From assembly GCA_030549205.1 (NCBI GenBank), contig JAUKTV010000001.1, positions 4,340,001 through 4,404,000 on the forward strand: a stretch of DNA of 64,000 bases, written 5' to 3'. Shown here one piece after another: positions 35,195-46,493 of the stretch. The stretch's first letter is position 1. Each line of letters begins with the position of its first letter. The stretch is from Apiosordaria backusii. Lineage: Eukaryota > Ascomycota > Sordariomycetes > Sordariales > Lasiosphaeriaceae. The translations under genes were made by a program, and so were the position numbers. The notes beneath the pieces are model-generated. The model was not told where the DNA came from, did not search any database, and saw nothing but the letters and a program-made list of their open reading frames with translations.

Positions 35195-36702
35195 TGTCGG
35201 AACGTTGCAAGTGGTGCGTTGACGTGGTCTCCTTCGGATGCGAGGTGTGTTGGAGTGGGCGGTGACAACGGCGATGGGGGACCTGAGTTGCAGGAAGCCT
35301 GACGGTGCCTAATCGAGAACTTCCTTTTTTTGCTCAGAAGTCCTCCAGCTTGCCGAGAAAAAAAGAGGGTCGAGGTGTCGATGTTCAACGCTTACTCATC
35401 TGCTCAGTTGCTTGTTGAATAAATCAAATAGTGGAATAGTTCTGAGACACAGTCGGTGGTTGAGAGGCGGTCGTCAAGCCGCAGGGGTAGCTGATGCCAA
35501 GAGTCGAGGATCTCGCGTGGTTGTGCGACAGTGTTTCGCAATGAGGAAGATAATAGCAAATTTCAGCAGAATCTGCAGGAATAAGTAAATTCTTCTCAAT
35601 CAATGCCTGAGCTAATGCAAAAGTTAACCAGCGCCACAACCAAGGCGACGTAGAACATGGGATTTTGTTTATATAAGTGGAGTTCTGAGAAGAGTCGTGG
35701 AGAGATAAGGTGGAGATGGAACCCTGCAATTGCACCTGCAAATGAGGCGGTGGGAGGTGGCAGTATTGTTTTGCCCAAGTTGACCGCCAAGCGGTGCCGG
35801 GCCTGTCACCGCAGTCGATGACGCACTGAAAGGTCTTGGCAGACCGGGCGGGGGATCGACGCTAGCTTGTTAGCTCCAGAGCTAACGGCCGTTCAGCACC
35901 AGTGAGCGGCGCTTCAGTAACAGTTGGAGGAGCTTCCTGACCACTGTCGTACCTCATATCGTTATCATAACTGCGTGCCACCCAAAATGAAGCCCACTCG
36001 GGCTGGCCTATCCTGGCCGCTTGGGTCGACGTGCAGGAGCTTGGGAGGAGCTTGGAGGAGAAAGCTGGCCGGCTTGGAATTCAGCTGGTTCTGCTTCTTT
36101 GTCCAGCCCCCGAGTTCGGTGAAGTTAAAATAGAAAATTTTCAATACTCGACATTTTTTTGGAGTGTTCAGACCGCTTGATTCCTGCGGTGGGTGGGACG
36201 GAAATCATCACTTCCATCAAGAGGTCAATGTGAGTTTCTCCCTGCCATCCACCATGCCCCTTCCTTATCTTTCAAAGTAACGGTGAAGAAAGCAGCTCTT
36301 GCATTGCTCCTTCTAGCCTCTTCTGCCGTGCAACTCTGCCCCGCGCAATTCCTGCCCACCCTGATTAGGTCCCACACCCCTCGCTCAACAAGTGGCGTGA
36401 CGGGAACTTGGAAGGGGAACTGGCCCTGAAACAATTGGGTGTGGCGCATTCTCGACCTCGCTACCTTACTGCGCAGTACCTTACTTACCTCTTTACCTCA
36501 TTTCCTCCTTACCTACCTTTCATACCTTGTTAACTCTGACCACCAGCAGTTTGCTCTTCTTCTGGTCGGTCCAACTCAACCATCATCATCTCAAGGACTA
36601 CTTCATCAGTGGTGATAGTTCGATGACGCCGTCTCGTGTTTCAACCCCTTGAACCGATTTCCCTACCGGCTACCCATCACATCCATCCGCCATCCGCCCA
36701 TC
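35195..36702. other. 1.5 kb divergent promoter region
   Basis: Lies between IWR1 (-) and the CBM48 gene (+). Small frames at 35424-35790 on the minus strand have a hydrophobic stretch but no ATG-supported or spliced structure. The last 240 bases before the CBM48 start carry a strongly pyrimidine-rich tract (repeated TTACCT) that suits a fungal transcription start. Confidence 0.55.
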
Positions 36703-39132
36703 ATGCCGTCGGACAAGATTCCCGCCGTCATCACGTACCAAAAGCCTGGCACGCAGCCACCTATCTATGTTGCCGGCACTTTCTCAAACCCGCCATGGCA
36801 TCCCGAAGAGATGGGCTACACCATCCAGGAAGATGGCGAGCACTTTTTCCAGAAAGAAGTGCATGGTGAGCCTGGGTCCAAGCATCAGTACAAATTTCGC
36901 ATTGGCAACGGCGATTGGTGGGATTTGGCACCGGGCCAACCAACTGTGACCGACGAGTCTGGCAATACAAACCACGTATTGGAAATACAACTGAAAGAGG
37001 AGTGAGGATAAACAGTCCCCTTGATGTCATAGACATCTGGATGCCATACTGACATGAGCAGATCCAAAACCGAAGATGCACCTCTAGACAAGGGACCAAC
37101 TGAGGTTTCCGAAGAGACCCAGGCTTCGAAGGAACCAGCCGAGGTGCCCGAAGAGACCCAAACTTCGGAGGAGTCAATTGAGGCCTCTGAAGACACCAAA
37201 GCTCCAAAGGAACCAACTGAGGTTCCCGAGGAAACCCAAACTCCGAAGGAGCCAACTGCCGAAGAGAATCAAGCTCCAAAGGAACTGACCGAGGTGTCTG
37301 AAGAGACCCAAGCCCCAAGGGTTGGCAACAAGGACTCAGCATCTTCCAAAGTGGTGTTGCCCAGCGACAGCATTCTGCAATCCATCAAGGCCCAGGAGAT
37401 TCGGACACAATCTGGTACCGGCACGCCGGACTTTGTTCGAACTGCTGCAGAGGTTGCTGATTCTGCTGCACTTTTGCATGAGGGTGTTCCAGACAGAGAT
37501 CCAAGAGACGGCATGCTCGAAAGGGCACCTACTCCCATGTCCAAGACTGCAACAACCGCTGCAGAAGTTGCGGATACAGCTGAGGTTCTGGATCGGGTTG
37601 ATGTATGAGCCTCCATGTCCCATCGGACAAGTATGCACACAAAGTACTGACACTGGCAGGCTATCCTTATTTCAGAGCCCCACCCCGATGATGAGAACCT
37701 CTTCGGCCTCCCAAGCGAAGACCAGGGCCAACGTGAGGACATTCTCACTCACAAGTCGCCGCTGTTTCCCCACGAGTGCCCCAGCCCCCCTGCGCCGAGC
37801 AATGCAGCTCAGCGGCGCGAAAGCAGAGACGAGGACAGGTCACCGATTGAGGAGCTCGACCCAGACCATATCGACTTTAACGATCCCACAATAGAACGTT
37901 TCCCGTCCAACCGTGAGGGCATTATCGATACAGTACGTAAGCTGGAGACCAGTCTCAATGAGGACCAGGCGGCCTTTGAAGGCGCCCCGCCTTCCCCTGT
38001 CATTAATTCCCCACTGGAAGGACCGCAGGATGTCACGGACTACATCCTGGGCGATTCATCAATCCCCACTGCCCATCGAGGTTCGCAGCATTTGGAGATA
38101 CCTAGGCCCTCTCATGGCTCTGCGACCTCTGTCCCTGTGTCACCCTCACTTCAAGTCATTTCGGAGGCCGAAGAACCTGCCAACGAGGAATACGGAGTTG
38201 TAACGTCACCTATTGTATTTTCTAACCCAGATATGAAGCCCAGGCCCAGCTCTTTGAAGCCCCGATCCGAGGAAGAAGATGAAGGGGTTTCCCTGAAGGA
38301 TGGTATCAGCCCTAGAACTGTTGAGCCTGTTTTGGATAGAGCGGTGACCCCCGATGGTGCTACATCTGCGGAGGAGATCCAGACAGACAGCCAATCCACG
38401 CCACCAGTTGACTCCTCGGACAATATTACGCCCGCAAAAGCAAATGGCGCTCCTACTGGAGACCACTCTAACACCCACAAGGCAGCCGATGAAGCACCAA
38501 CACAGACCCCGGACGCTGATGAAGGCCCTGCCACCCCTGGTCCCCTATCTGTAGGAGAAAGAGCCACTGACAGCGAAATCGCTCAATCGTCGCGCACGAC
38601 GGCTGTCGACACGGCGAACAACACGACGAGTCTCAAGAAAAGGGGCCCTCCAGCGACTGAAGCCGAACAGCAGATTCCTAGGGTTACGAGTCCGATATCG
38701 AATCGACCGACGGGCGTTGAGCCACGCCACGGGGTGAGCTGGATCCAAGCCTTCTTCCGGCTGCTCTTTGTGGACATTATCGGAGGCTTCATCAGCAGAT
38801 TGTGCGGCGGCAAAAGACGAAACACGACGTAAGGACCTCGCTATTTTCGCTACCATCTCCTCCGGCAACACTTGTGAACTTTCCGTTTACCGGCCTGTTT
38901 TCTCGTGGTGTTTTTTTCTTTGCGCTTCATACCGCTTTCATCTTTGCATCTTGCGTTGACTCATTAGTTATCTCCTAGGTTGATGACCGCGGGCACGGTA
39001 GCGGTGCTGATGGGATTTGGGGTTGGGTGGTGGACACTGGTGGGCAAATCAAGGGGGGGACTTACACGCTGAGCGGGGTGCTTGTTTCTGTTGTTGCGTT
39101 GGTGGGTTTTATAGGAGTTTTGTTGCTTTGAG
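36703..39132 (+). CDS. CBM48/AMPK-beta-like protein with C-terminal membrane segment
   Basis: Related to yeast MDG1/CRP1, which carry an AMPK1_CBM glycogen-binding-like domain. Exons 36703-37001, 37062-37602, 37660-38828, 38979-39132 give 720 residues. The CBM48 domain is residues 5-95: VITYQKPGTQPPIYVAGTFS, YKFRIGNGDWWDLAP. Then come 13-residue repeats (EVSEETQASKEP type), two AAEVAD repeats, and a long acidic/Pro-Ser linker. SWIQAFFRLLFVDIIGGFISRL is a first amphipathic or membrane helix. The final exon adds two more hydrophobic segments (AVLMGFGVGWWTLVG and GVLVSVVALVGFIGVLLL). The last intron's donor GTAAGG overlaps an in-frame TAA at 38830-38832, so unspliced RNA gives a 670-residue protein lacking the anchor. 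Splicing support: phase fits and the exon encodes sensible helices. Confidence 0.83.
37101..37320 (+). repeat. 39-bp coding tandem repeat, about six units
   Basis: Six diverged units of 39 bases (one of 33), each coding for 13 residues of the type TEVSEETQASKEP, inside the CBM48 gene. Period is a multiple of three throughout, so copy changes would keep the frame. Confidence 0.85.
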
Positions 39133-39606
39133 ATTACTACTTTCATGGCAAAGCAAAAATGGGAATCATGAATTTTTTGTTTGGTGCTTGTTTAAAACTT
39201 GAGACAACACAATATGGGAAACAATGACTGTGATGAAGAAGAGGCGGGGAGATGAGATTGTATACCTAGTACTTTGAAAGATGAGGGGTGGTGGTGTGTG
39301 GTTGTTGACACTCTCTGCTTACCTAGGTAGATACCTATTTTGTTCTTTCATCGTCAGTTTAGCCTGGTGGAAGGAGTGATGTTTATTGTCTCTCGAAAGC
39401 CTGATCTATTTTTGCTTTTAAGTATGTCCTTGCAGCTGTTCAGTTCACGACACCCACTCCCACCATCAATCACATGTGGAAATGGACATTACATATTCCG
39501 CAACTTCAACAACCAGACCGTCCATCGCCCACCAACCCCTGCTGGCTCCCTACCGAATTAATACATGATGTTTAGATAGGACTCGCTATCTCAGTATTTG
39601 TGAAAT

Positions 39607-39700
39607 TCGTCAGACCTTCTTGAAATTTTTGTCTAGGGGTTTTCAGTCTTTCGTCTAAGCCTTTTCAGTATTTGTCTGAGCTTTTGTGGTCGTTAATGTA
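39607..39700 (+). repeat. Short imperfect TTTTCAGT...GTCT repeat
   Basis: Three diverged units of roughly 22-25 bases of the form TTTTCAGT(A/C)TTT(C/T)GTCT(A/G)AG occur in A/T-rich DNA before the GlyRS fragment. No longer element is evident. Confidence 0.45.
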
Positions 39701-39970
39701 AGCATATCACCCTTCTAGGATTTGAGAAATTGAAGTGTTTGTAAGAGGAGAGCTTGTGTGAGTGGGACCTAGGCCGTGGCTTGAAATTAAGCACTTGACC
39801 CAGACCAAGTAAAACCTCCAAACACAACGAGATTACATTCGTTTATGAAGAGGTAAACACGAGAGACTCAAGTGAACCTATCTCTCACACTGGGCGCAAT
39901 GGCACCACTGGAGCTTTGACCACCTGTTCACCAGCTTGACTCTCAATTAAGCACTTAAACAGGCTCCCAT

Positions 39971-40704
39971 GACAATTTACGTGCGGAGCACTTGGTTGAG
40001 AATGTGCTGAAGACGCGGCTTGCTCGTGGCACCAAGGGTTTGACTAAAGATTCCACTAAATTGGACGAGGCCTCTAGTGCTGAGTATGAGAATATTCTCG
40101 CCCAAGTGAGTTTCTGTTTGCCAATGCTCTATTGGTCGTATGTTTAGTGGAATAAGGCTAACTAATCGAGCAGATCGACAACTATGACGGCGACAGACTT
40201 GCGGAGTTGATCAAGAGATATGACATCCGCCCAGAGAACAACAATGAGGTCTGTCCTCCTGTGCTCTTCAACTTGATGTTCAAGCCCACCATTGGACCAA
40301 ATGCTGCCGCGCCAGTCTACCTTCGCCCGGAAACTACCCAGGGCCAGTTTCTGAACTTTAAGAACCTCCTCGATTATGACTAGGGCGCTATGCCGTTTGC
40401 CTCGGTTGGCATTGGCAAGTCATACCGGAACGAGATCTCACCCAGGACCGGCCTCTTGCGCGTTCGAGAGTTCTTGATGGCCGAGATTGAGCATTATGTC
40501 GATTTACGCAAGAAGGATCACGTTTGGTTCAGTGAGTTTGACCACTTCGAGTTGCCTTTGTTGGACAGAGACAAGCAGCTTTCCGGCAAAACAACACCTC
40601 GGATCATGGCCATTGATGCAGCCGTCAAGACTAAAGTTATTGATAACTCGACTCTCGGCTATTTGTGGAGAGTTTTGTTGTTCCTCTTGAAGATTGGAGT
40701 TGAC
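39971..40704 (+). pseudogene. Glycyl-tRNA synthetase fragment, broken
   Basis: Internal piece of a cytosolic-type GlyRS. DNLRAEHLVENVLKTRLARG opens it; an intron 40106-40173 (GTGAGT ... CAG) joins ILAQ to IDNYDGDRLAELIKRYDI, then PVYLRPETTQGQFLNFKNLL, an in-frame TAG at 40381-40383, then SVGIGKSYRNEISPRTGLLR, REFLMAEIEHYVD and LFLLKIGVD, where homology ends. The motif 1-2 region is present, but the N-terminal start, the rest of the catalytic domain and the anticodon-binding domain are missing. The intron is kept, so it came by DNA duplication, not from mRNA. The stop replaces an expected Gln codon, CAG to TAG, a CpA to TpA change of the RIP kind. The functional gene must lie elsewhere. Confidence 0.85.
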
Positions 40705-41649
40705 GGGTGGCTTAGCTACGACGTCTACCTAATTAACCTGCTACTGTCGTTTTTGTGCCATCTCCTGTTACTAACCTGACGAAACTTTCTGGTCCAGCTA
40801 CGCATCAACTGCAGCAATAGGGGTGGGAATCATAGGCTCGACATGATGCACCTTAGGATCGCCTGTTATTGCTTGTATTGCGGCATAGAAACATTTGGAT
40901 TGAAGACTGCCGTTGCTCAGACTGAAAGACATTCAGGTTTAGACAAGTGACTTGAGAGCCACGGATTGGAGAACATCATCGAAGCTTACCTAGATCATAG
41001 AACTATGTCTATGCAGAGTATAGGTTCCATTCATCTCTACCTAAAAACACAAAATATCTATCAATCAAATGTAGAACTTGCCTTCAAGTGATGTTAAGGA
41101 GGAAACGTTCTTCATGCCCCCTGACTTGTACAATGATACCCCTATTCATCGAGTGTCAAGGGTTATGTATGCACACCGCCAACAACCCTTGCCCATATTG
41201 TCATGTATCAATACATTATCAATACGGTAACATTCCCGATTGCGCAATTGCGGGACATTCTTTCCCCAACCCTCGACTACGTCACGCAGATCTTCCGATC
41301 TTGTCACGCCAAAAGAGGTGTTCAATCTGGTTTCTAAACATGCCACCTTTTGCCGTAATTCGCAGATATCTTGTAAAATTTGCCGTGCTGCGTGAGGTGC
41401 GTGTGTGCTTCAAAGGGATTTATAGTCATTCGTTGTGTTTCTGGAAAAACAAGAGTGCCCCTCACCACCATTACTCCAGCAGCGCGGCCGAAATAATTTA
41501 TAACCCCACCATCCCTGCTCGATTGCTCCATCATTGCCCATTTCTCACTTCTCACTTCTCATTTCAAATACATACATACTCACTCCCAGACTCAACTCAC
41601 TCATAACACCCAAATCCTCAAACGCAGTTGAAAAGCTAAACCCCTCAAA
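40705..41649. other. Intergenic; 5' flank of ARD
   Basis: After the GlyRS break point I recognise no protein text. The last 300 bases before ARD are C/T-rich with CTCACTTCTCA-like repeats, suiting a transcription start. A 172-residue frame at 41088-41606 has no domain features. Confidence 0.5.
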
Positions 41650-42320
41650 ATGAAAGCCTACATCTACGACGACCTCCCCGTAAGTTTCCCTCTCCCCTAT
41701 GTGTATCACTTCTCATATATCTCACATCATCAAAAAAGGGCGACCAACGCCTCCCCCACAACTCCGGCACCCCCATCTCCCCCTCCGACCTCCTCTCCCT
41801 CGGCGTCCTCTACCACCACATCCCCGACCTCTCCGACGTCGACCGCCTCGCCGAGCAGCGCGGCTACAAGAACCGCGACGAAATCACCGTCTCCCCTGCC
41901 GCCATGGGTGAAATCTACGAGACCAAAGTCAAGTCCTTTTTTGACGAGCACCTCCACGAAGACGAAGAAATCCGCTACGTCAAGGATGGCAAGGGGTACT
42001 TTGACGTGAGGGACAAGAACGAAAAGTGGGTGAGGATCTTTTTGGAGAAGAACGACTTGATCATCTTGCCGGCGGGGATTTATCATAGGTTTACTACTGA
42101 TGATGACAACGTATGTAAACCCCTCTTTACTTACCTTACTTACCCTCCTGCAACTGAAATTGTGAGGGCGAGAACGAGAGAAGATTAACTCCTAGAAAAA
42201 CAGTACATCAAGGCTCTCAGACTCTTCAAGGACGAGCCCAAGTGGACGCCTCTCAACCGGACCGAGGGGCTGGATGAGAATTCCTACCGGAAGGAGTATG
42301 TCTCGCAGTTTTTGGCTTGA
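41650..42320 (+). CDS. ADI1: Acireductone dioxygenase (methionine salvage)
   Basis: Cupin enzyme that oxidises acireductone to the keto-acid precursor of methionine (Fe form) in the cytosol and nucleus. Exons 41650-41679 (MKAYIYDDLP), 41739-42110, 42204-42320 give 172 residues, the usual length. The metal ligands are visible in FDEHLHEDEEIRYV (His, His, Glu) and IYHRFT (His). LGVLYHHIPD, GKGYFDVRD and WVRIFLEKNDLIILPAGIYH are family text. The first exon codes only ten residues, a position where gene finders often fail. Convergent with Derlin, 416 bases apart. Confidence 0.94.
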
Positions 42321-42736
42321 GAGAGAGAGAGATAAATCTGGCGAGGAGTTGGTGGAAACAAGCAAGCAGGTTGGCGAGCTAGTGAGAATTCAATCATTCT
42401 TGGCCTGTTCAAAAGTGCTTTGATGTTACGCGCAAAGTGTGCTTGTGTCACTCGGGTTTCGTACCCGGGTCTAGCTTGGACCACATATCAGGCTAGGTAA
42501 CAACGCTCAATGATATCCCATTATATCAACGCTGTTTGCTACGAGATCGTAGTCCTGTTCAACCTGTTCCCCCAATGCCAAAACCTCAACGCCTTAAGCA
42601 TAACCCATGCAAGAATGTCTGTCGCCAATTTATGAATGCGAGTAAGAACATAACGCAACCAAAAACCAAAACACTCATTATATGTGCCTTTCATACAAAT
42701 ACATTTCTTTCCTCATCCCCTCTGATCAATCTGCCC

Positions 42737-43632
42737 TCATCGCATGTCTGGCGCCGGCACCTCCGGTCCCGCCCCAGCAACAGCAAACTCGTTATGCATG
42801 CCGTTAGCAGTCTCATCATTTACCTCCTCTCCTCTTGGTCGACCCTCTACAACAACAAAACTGTCAGCAACTGCTCTACTAACTCACAACCCAACAAAGG
42901 GCATAACTCACCAATCAACCTCCTCCACCACATCGGCGGATCCAACGGCTTGCTCCCCCCATGCAGCGGCGGGTACACATCGTTAAAAAAGTACCACACA
43001 TGCCCAATCACCACCCCCAGTATCTCATCCTTTGGTATGACCCCGTGCAAGACATAGCTCACAGCGATCAGCACCCAAGGCAGATACGGCGCCCTAAACA
43101 CCAGCACCCCCAAAAAGCTCATCAGCGTATCCGGGTTCCTCCTCGACCAAATGTACACCAACGTCGACGACAGCGGGTGGCCCAAAAAGGGCATCCCTAT
43201 AAACGGGGACAGCAGCAACAAACTGCTCATCGCGTAGAAGAGCAGCCAGCTAAAGTGCGCCGGGGACCGGCCGGAGGACTCTTCGAGGAGGCGGGAGTAG
43301 CGCTGTTGGAAGTAGACGTGGAAGAGGAGGTCCATGGAGAAGGGGCCGAAGTAGAGGAAGGTTGTTATCAAGCGCCAGTACTTTATTTCACAGAGAAGAG
43401 GTTAGTGAGATGGGGGGTGGGGGTGGGGGAAGGGGAGGAGGAGGGGACTAACTTGGGCTTTTTGGAATACGGCTCTGTAGCTGTAGAATAGTTGAAAGGG
43501 CGTCAAGAGATGGCATTGCACCAGTCCGGCGCATAGTACCGTTGCTGTCGTCCACCATCTTGTGCATACGGGCATTTCCCAGAACCAGGTCTCGAGTGGG
43601 AACCGCCCGTTGTTGTCCATGAGTCCGTCCAT
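42737..43632 (-). CDS. DER1: Derlin (DER1-like, ER-associated degradation)
   Basis: Rhomboid-like pseudoprotease of the ER membrane that helps move misfolded proteins to the cytosol. Exons 43632-43453, 43380-42912, 42846-42737 give 252 residues. Family text: WEMPVCTRWWTT, TPFQLFYSYRAVFQKAQ spliced to YWRLITTFLYFGPFS, LDLLFHVY-like segment, YIWSRRNP, YLPWVLIAVSYVLHG and GHVWYFFNDVYP. Four to six hydrophobic helices are evident. The WR motif of derlins (YWR/TRWW) is present. The short acidic, Gly-rich C-terminus (GEEVNDETANG...) comes from the third exon and has no SHP box that I can see. Start chosen as MDGLMDNNG because the upstream frame is unlike any derlin. Confidence 0.92.
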
Positions 43633-44762
43633 TTTTGCGCCAATTCTATCTGTGTGGGCGCTGTAGATGCTCGGAGAGAGAATGCGAGAATGATAATAGG
43701 TACGGTTTGTTGCTTCTAGGGCGTGTGCAATGATGCGCAACGTAAAATCCGGGGAAAGTGGGGCGGATGCTTCTTCTAGGGGGTTTGATGCAATTGCCAC
43801 TTTGTAAGTTCCCGCGCTTTTAGTAAGTGGTGGATAGCTCGGCGGTTCTTTTCTGTGTAAGTGTCGAGGTCTCGTTGGCTCTGAAATCAAAGCTGAAATG
43901 CGATTGCGTCAAAAGCCATTACTGTTGTTCAATTTGGTTATTTTGAGGAGAAGTGGGCAGTCTGTTACAGCGTGTGGGTTGGCAGGCGGGCAAAAAAAGG
44001 ATGATTCTCAAGATGTTGAGGTGGCCTTTAGGTAACAAATGGAAGCTTCAAGCAACAAGACAGAACAGCGGGACGGCGGGCAATCAGCAATCAGCGGCGT
44101 GTCGTTTATCGCGGACCCATATCTGGAAGCTAAGCCGCTGCGGGCGGGGTCCACAATGACGCTACTGCCAGCTTGCTACTTGCATATTCTGATTTTATGC
44201 AACTATCGAGCTCAATCTCAACTTACAACTGTCAAATCCCCTGTGGCTGGTTTGGCATACGCACAAGCCACACATTATTCCCCAATCAAGAGAGCTCCCC
44301 ACTTTTATGCTGATTCCCCAGCCACCCCATTTAAACCCCGGTCATTTTGTCGCGCGTCCCGTCGCGAGAAATGATGAAAGCTCCATTTCGCTGTTCGCGT
44401 CGTGTCCCCGCCCAGGGCAATGCGATGTTCTCTCTTTTTTCATTAAACAGGAACCAACCTCCCGGATTTGTGCATACTCTCTTCCATTCCTGACTCTCCT
44501 TTTCTCTATCCGTCAACCACCACCACCACCACTGCTTTCCAGCAACCCAACGGCTTAATACCAGCAAGATACCCATCATCGTTTTTTTTTTCGCTCCCAC
44601 GCTCCACACCCGTCGCGCGCAAACTCAATTCTTCAGTCAATCCTTTGTTGCGCCACTTCTCAACCCGGAGTCGCTGAATCGCAAAGCCAATTCGGCTACA
44701 ACAACGAGCTAAGAAGCTTTGCGCCCCTCGATAATAATAATAATCCCAACCTTCCCTCCAAT

Positions 44763-45349
44763 ATGCCTCCCAAAAAAGCCGGCCGCCGCCCCTCAGGAGG
44801 AGTAGGAGGACAAAGACAGCGCCAGTCCAACGTTCAGCGTACGTCCCCAAATCCCCCCCTATCTATCCCCCTCTCCCTCCACAAAACTAACCCCCCCAAA
44901 AGCAGGCGACCCAGTCCCCCAAGGCCGCAAACGCCGCTACCGCCCCGGCACCCTCGCCCTAAAAGAAATCAGACGATACCAATCCAACACCGACCTCCTA
45001 CTCCTCAAACTCCCTTTTGCGCGATTGGTATGTACCCTTCCCCCTCCCGCCCCCCCCCCCAAAATATCAGGGCGTGTAAATCAAGACATAATATGGAAGG
45101 GGGTGTTAACAGTGCGAGTTGAAATAGGTCCGCGAAATAGCCATCACCTGCCGCCCCACAAACGACGAGCTCCGCTGGCAGTCGCAAGCCATCCAAGCCC
45201 TCCAGGAAGCCTCCGAGGCCTTTTTGGTTCATCTATTCGAGGACACCAACCTCCTCGCGATCCACGCCAAGAGGGTGACCATCATGCAAAAGGACCTGCA
45301 GCTGGCGAGGAGGATAAGAGGTGTTTGGGGTGGTGCGGGGTGGGTGTAA
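44763..45349 (+). CDS. CENPA: Centromeric histone H3 variant CENP-A
   Basis: Marks the centromere and seats the kinetochore. Exons 44763-44838, 44906-45027, 45128-45349 give 139 residues. The N-tail is short, basic and Gly/Gln-rich (MPPKKAGRRPSGG), unlike H3's. The histone fold reads RKRRYRPGTLALKEIRRYQ, LLLLKLPFARLVREIA, RWQSQAIQALQEASEAF and LAIHAKRVTIMQKDLQLARR, ending RGVWGGAGWV. Marks of CENP-A rather than H3: loop 1 (ITCRPTNDELRWQ) is three residues longer, Trp in place of Phe in RWQ, and the GVWGGAGWV tail in place of GERA. The 5' leader contains several CGCG-containing stretches (44350-44400) that might be cell-cycle sites. Confidence 0.95.
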
Positions 45350-46493
45350 TCGGTTTTTTTTCGTTTTTTTTTAACCTCCAGTTTTCTCAGACTTGCAGCT
45401 TTCAGATGTGATTTGGCGGTAAATCTAGCTCACGAGGCTGGGTTTGAGTTGAAAAAGCAGGAGACAGGGGATGACACGACTGGGCGGCCAGAAAGCGAGC
45501 CGGGGGGTAACGGGGGGGGGGGATATCATCTATTCGGGATGGCTCGCTCCCGCTTCGAAAACTGGGGTAGATGAGTGAGTTGGTTGAAAACTCGGTATAC
45601 AAATTCGCGGTTTTAAAAGCTTCGCGCATTGCTTTCGAACAGAAGCACGCCCATATCTTGGGTTTGGGATCTACTTCGGAACGAACCAGAGCTTTTTCGC
45701 CAACTCAGCCCAGCGTGTTATTCGACGCCCCCATCAACAGCAGCAATTCACGAGTGTCGATGGAGAGCCGAGGCGTGATGAGCCGAAAGTCGAGGGAACG
45801 TGCTTACGATCATTCTCAAGAGAATGGTTATTGATAACTGGCTCGCTCGTGCCCACTCTGTTCGTGTCTGGGGAGGAACCATGGAGAGAGACGAAGAAGG
45901 AGGGGAAGGCTGGGCGTCTGAGCAGAGATGGCGGTTGCATGATGCTTCATGTTGCACAATCACCGAGCCACGGCTTGATGGCGTTACTTGGAGTTTTTCT
46001 CGAATTTTGGCTGGAGTTGCATTTCTATCATTTTTTTCCTGTCTTATATAGGAACCCAGCGAGAGCGCAGCGACATCGCTAGGTTATTTTCATCATCATA
46101 TGGCGTATTGGGATTTCGGTCCGGTCGGTTAGGCTGGTTGGTTTGGTTGTCGGTTCGGATCTGGGAAGGGGAAGACAATGGCTACGGCCTCTTCTGTTGT
46201 TTCATGTAAGAAGGAGAAGCTATAATTTCAAAAGTTCACAACAAATACCATATTTGCGACTCACTTATATTTTCAGTATCCAGTTCATGAATCGTGTATT
46301 ATGCAAATAAGGAGGGTATTCTCTTCTCCCAAGTGTACGCATCATCTCATGTGTGACCTTCCTACTCTGCACACCACAACGGGTGCACAACTGCCAAATA
46401 AAACCAACCCCTCTTAACTTTTAGTTGTCGTGTATCGTTACTCGTTACTTTTTTTCCATTCATCTCCCCTCCCCTTACAGCTACCTCCCTTAT

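Noticed and set aside
35424..35790. Small hydrophobic frames on the minus strand
   Set aside because: No good ATG or splice pattern, and two frames compete over the same bases.
41088..41606. 172-residue frame before ARD
   Set aside because: Runs through the probable ARD promoter and leader; Cys/His-rich by chance with no recognised spacing.
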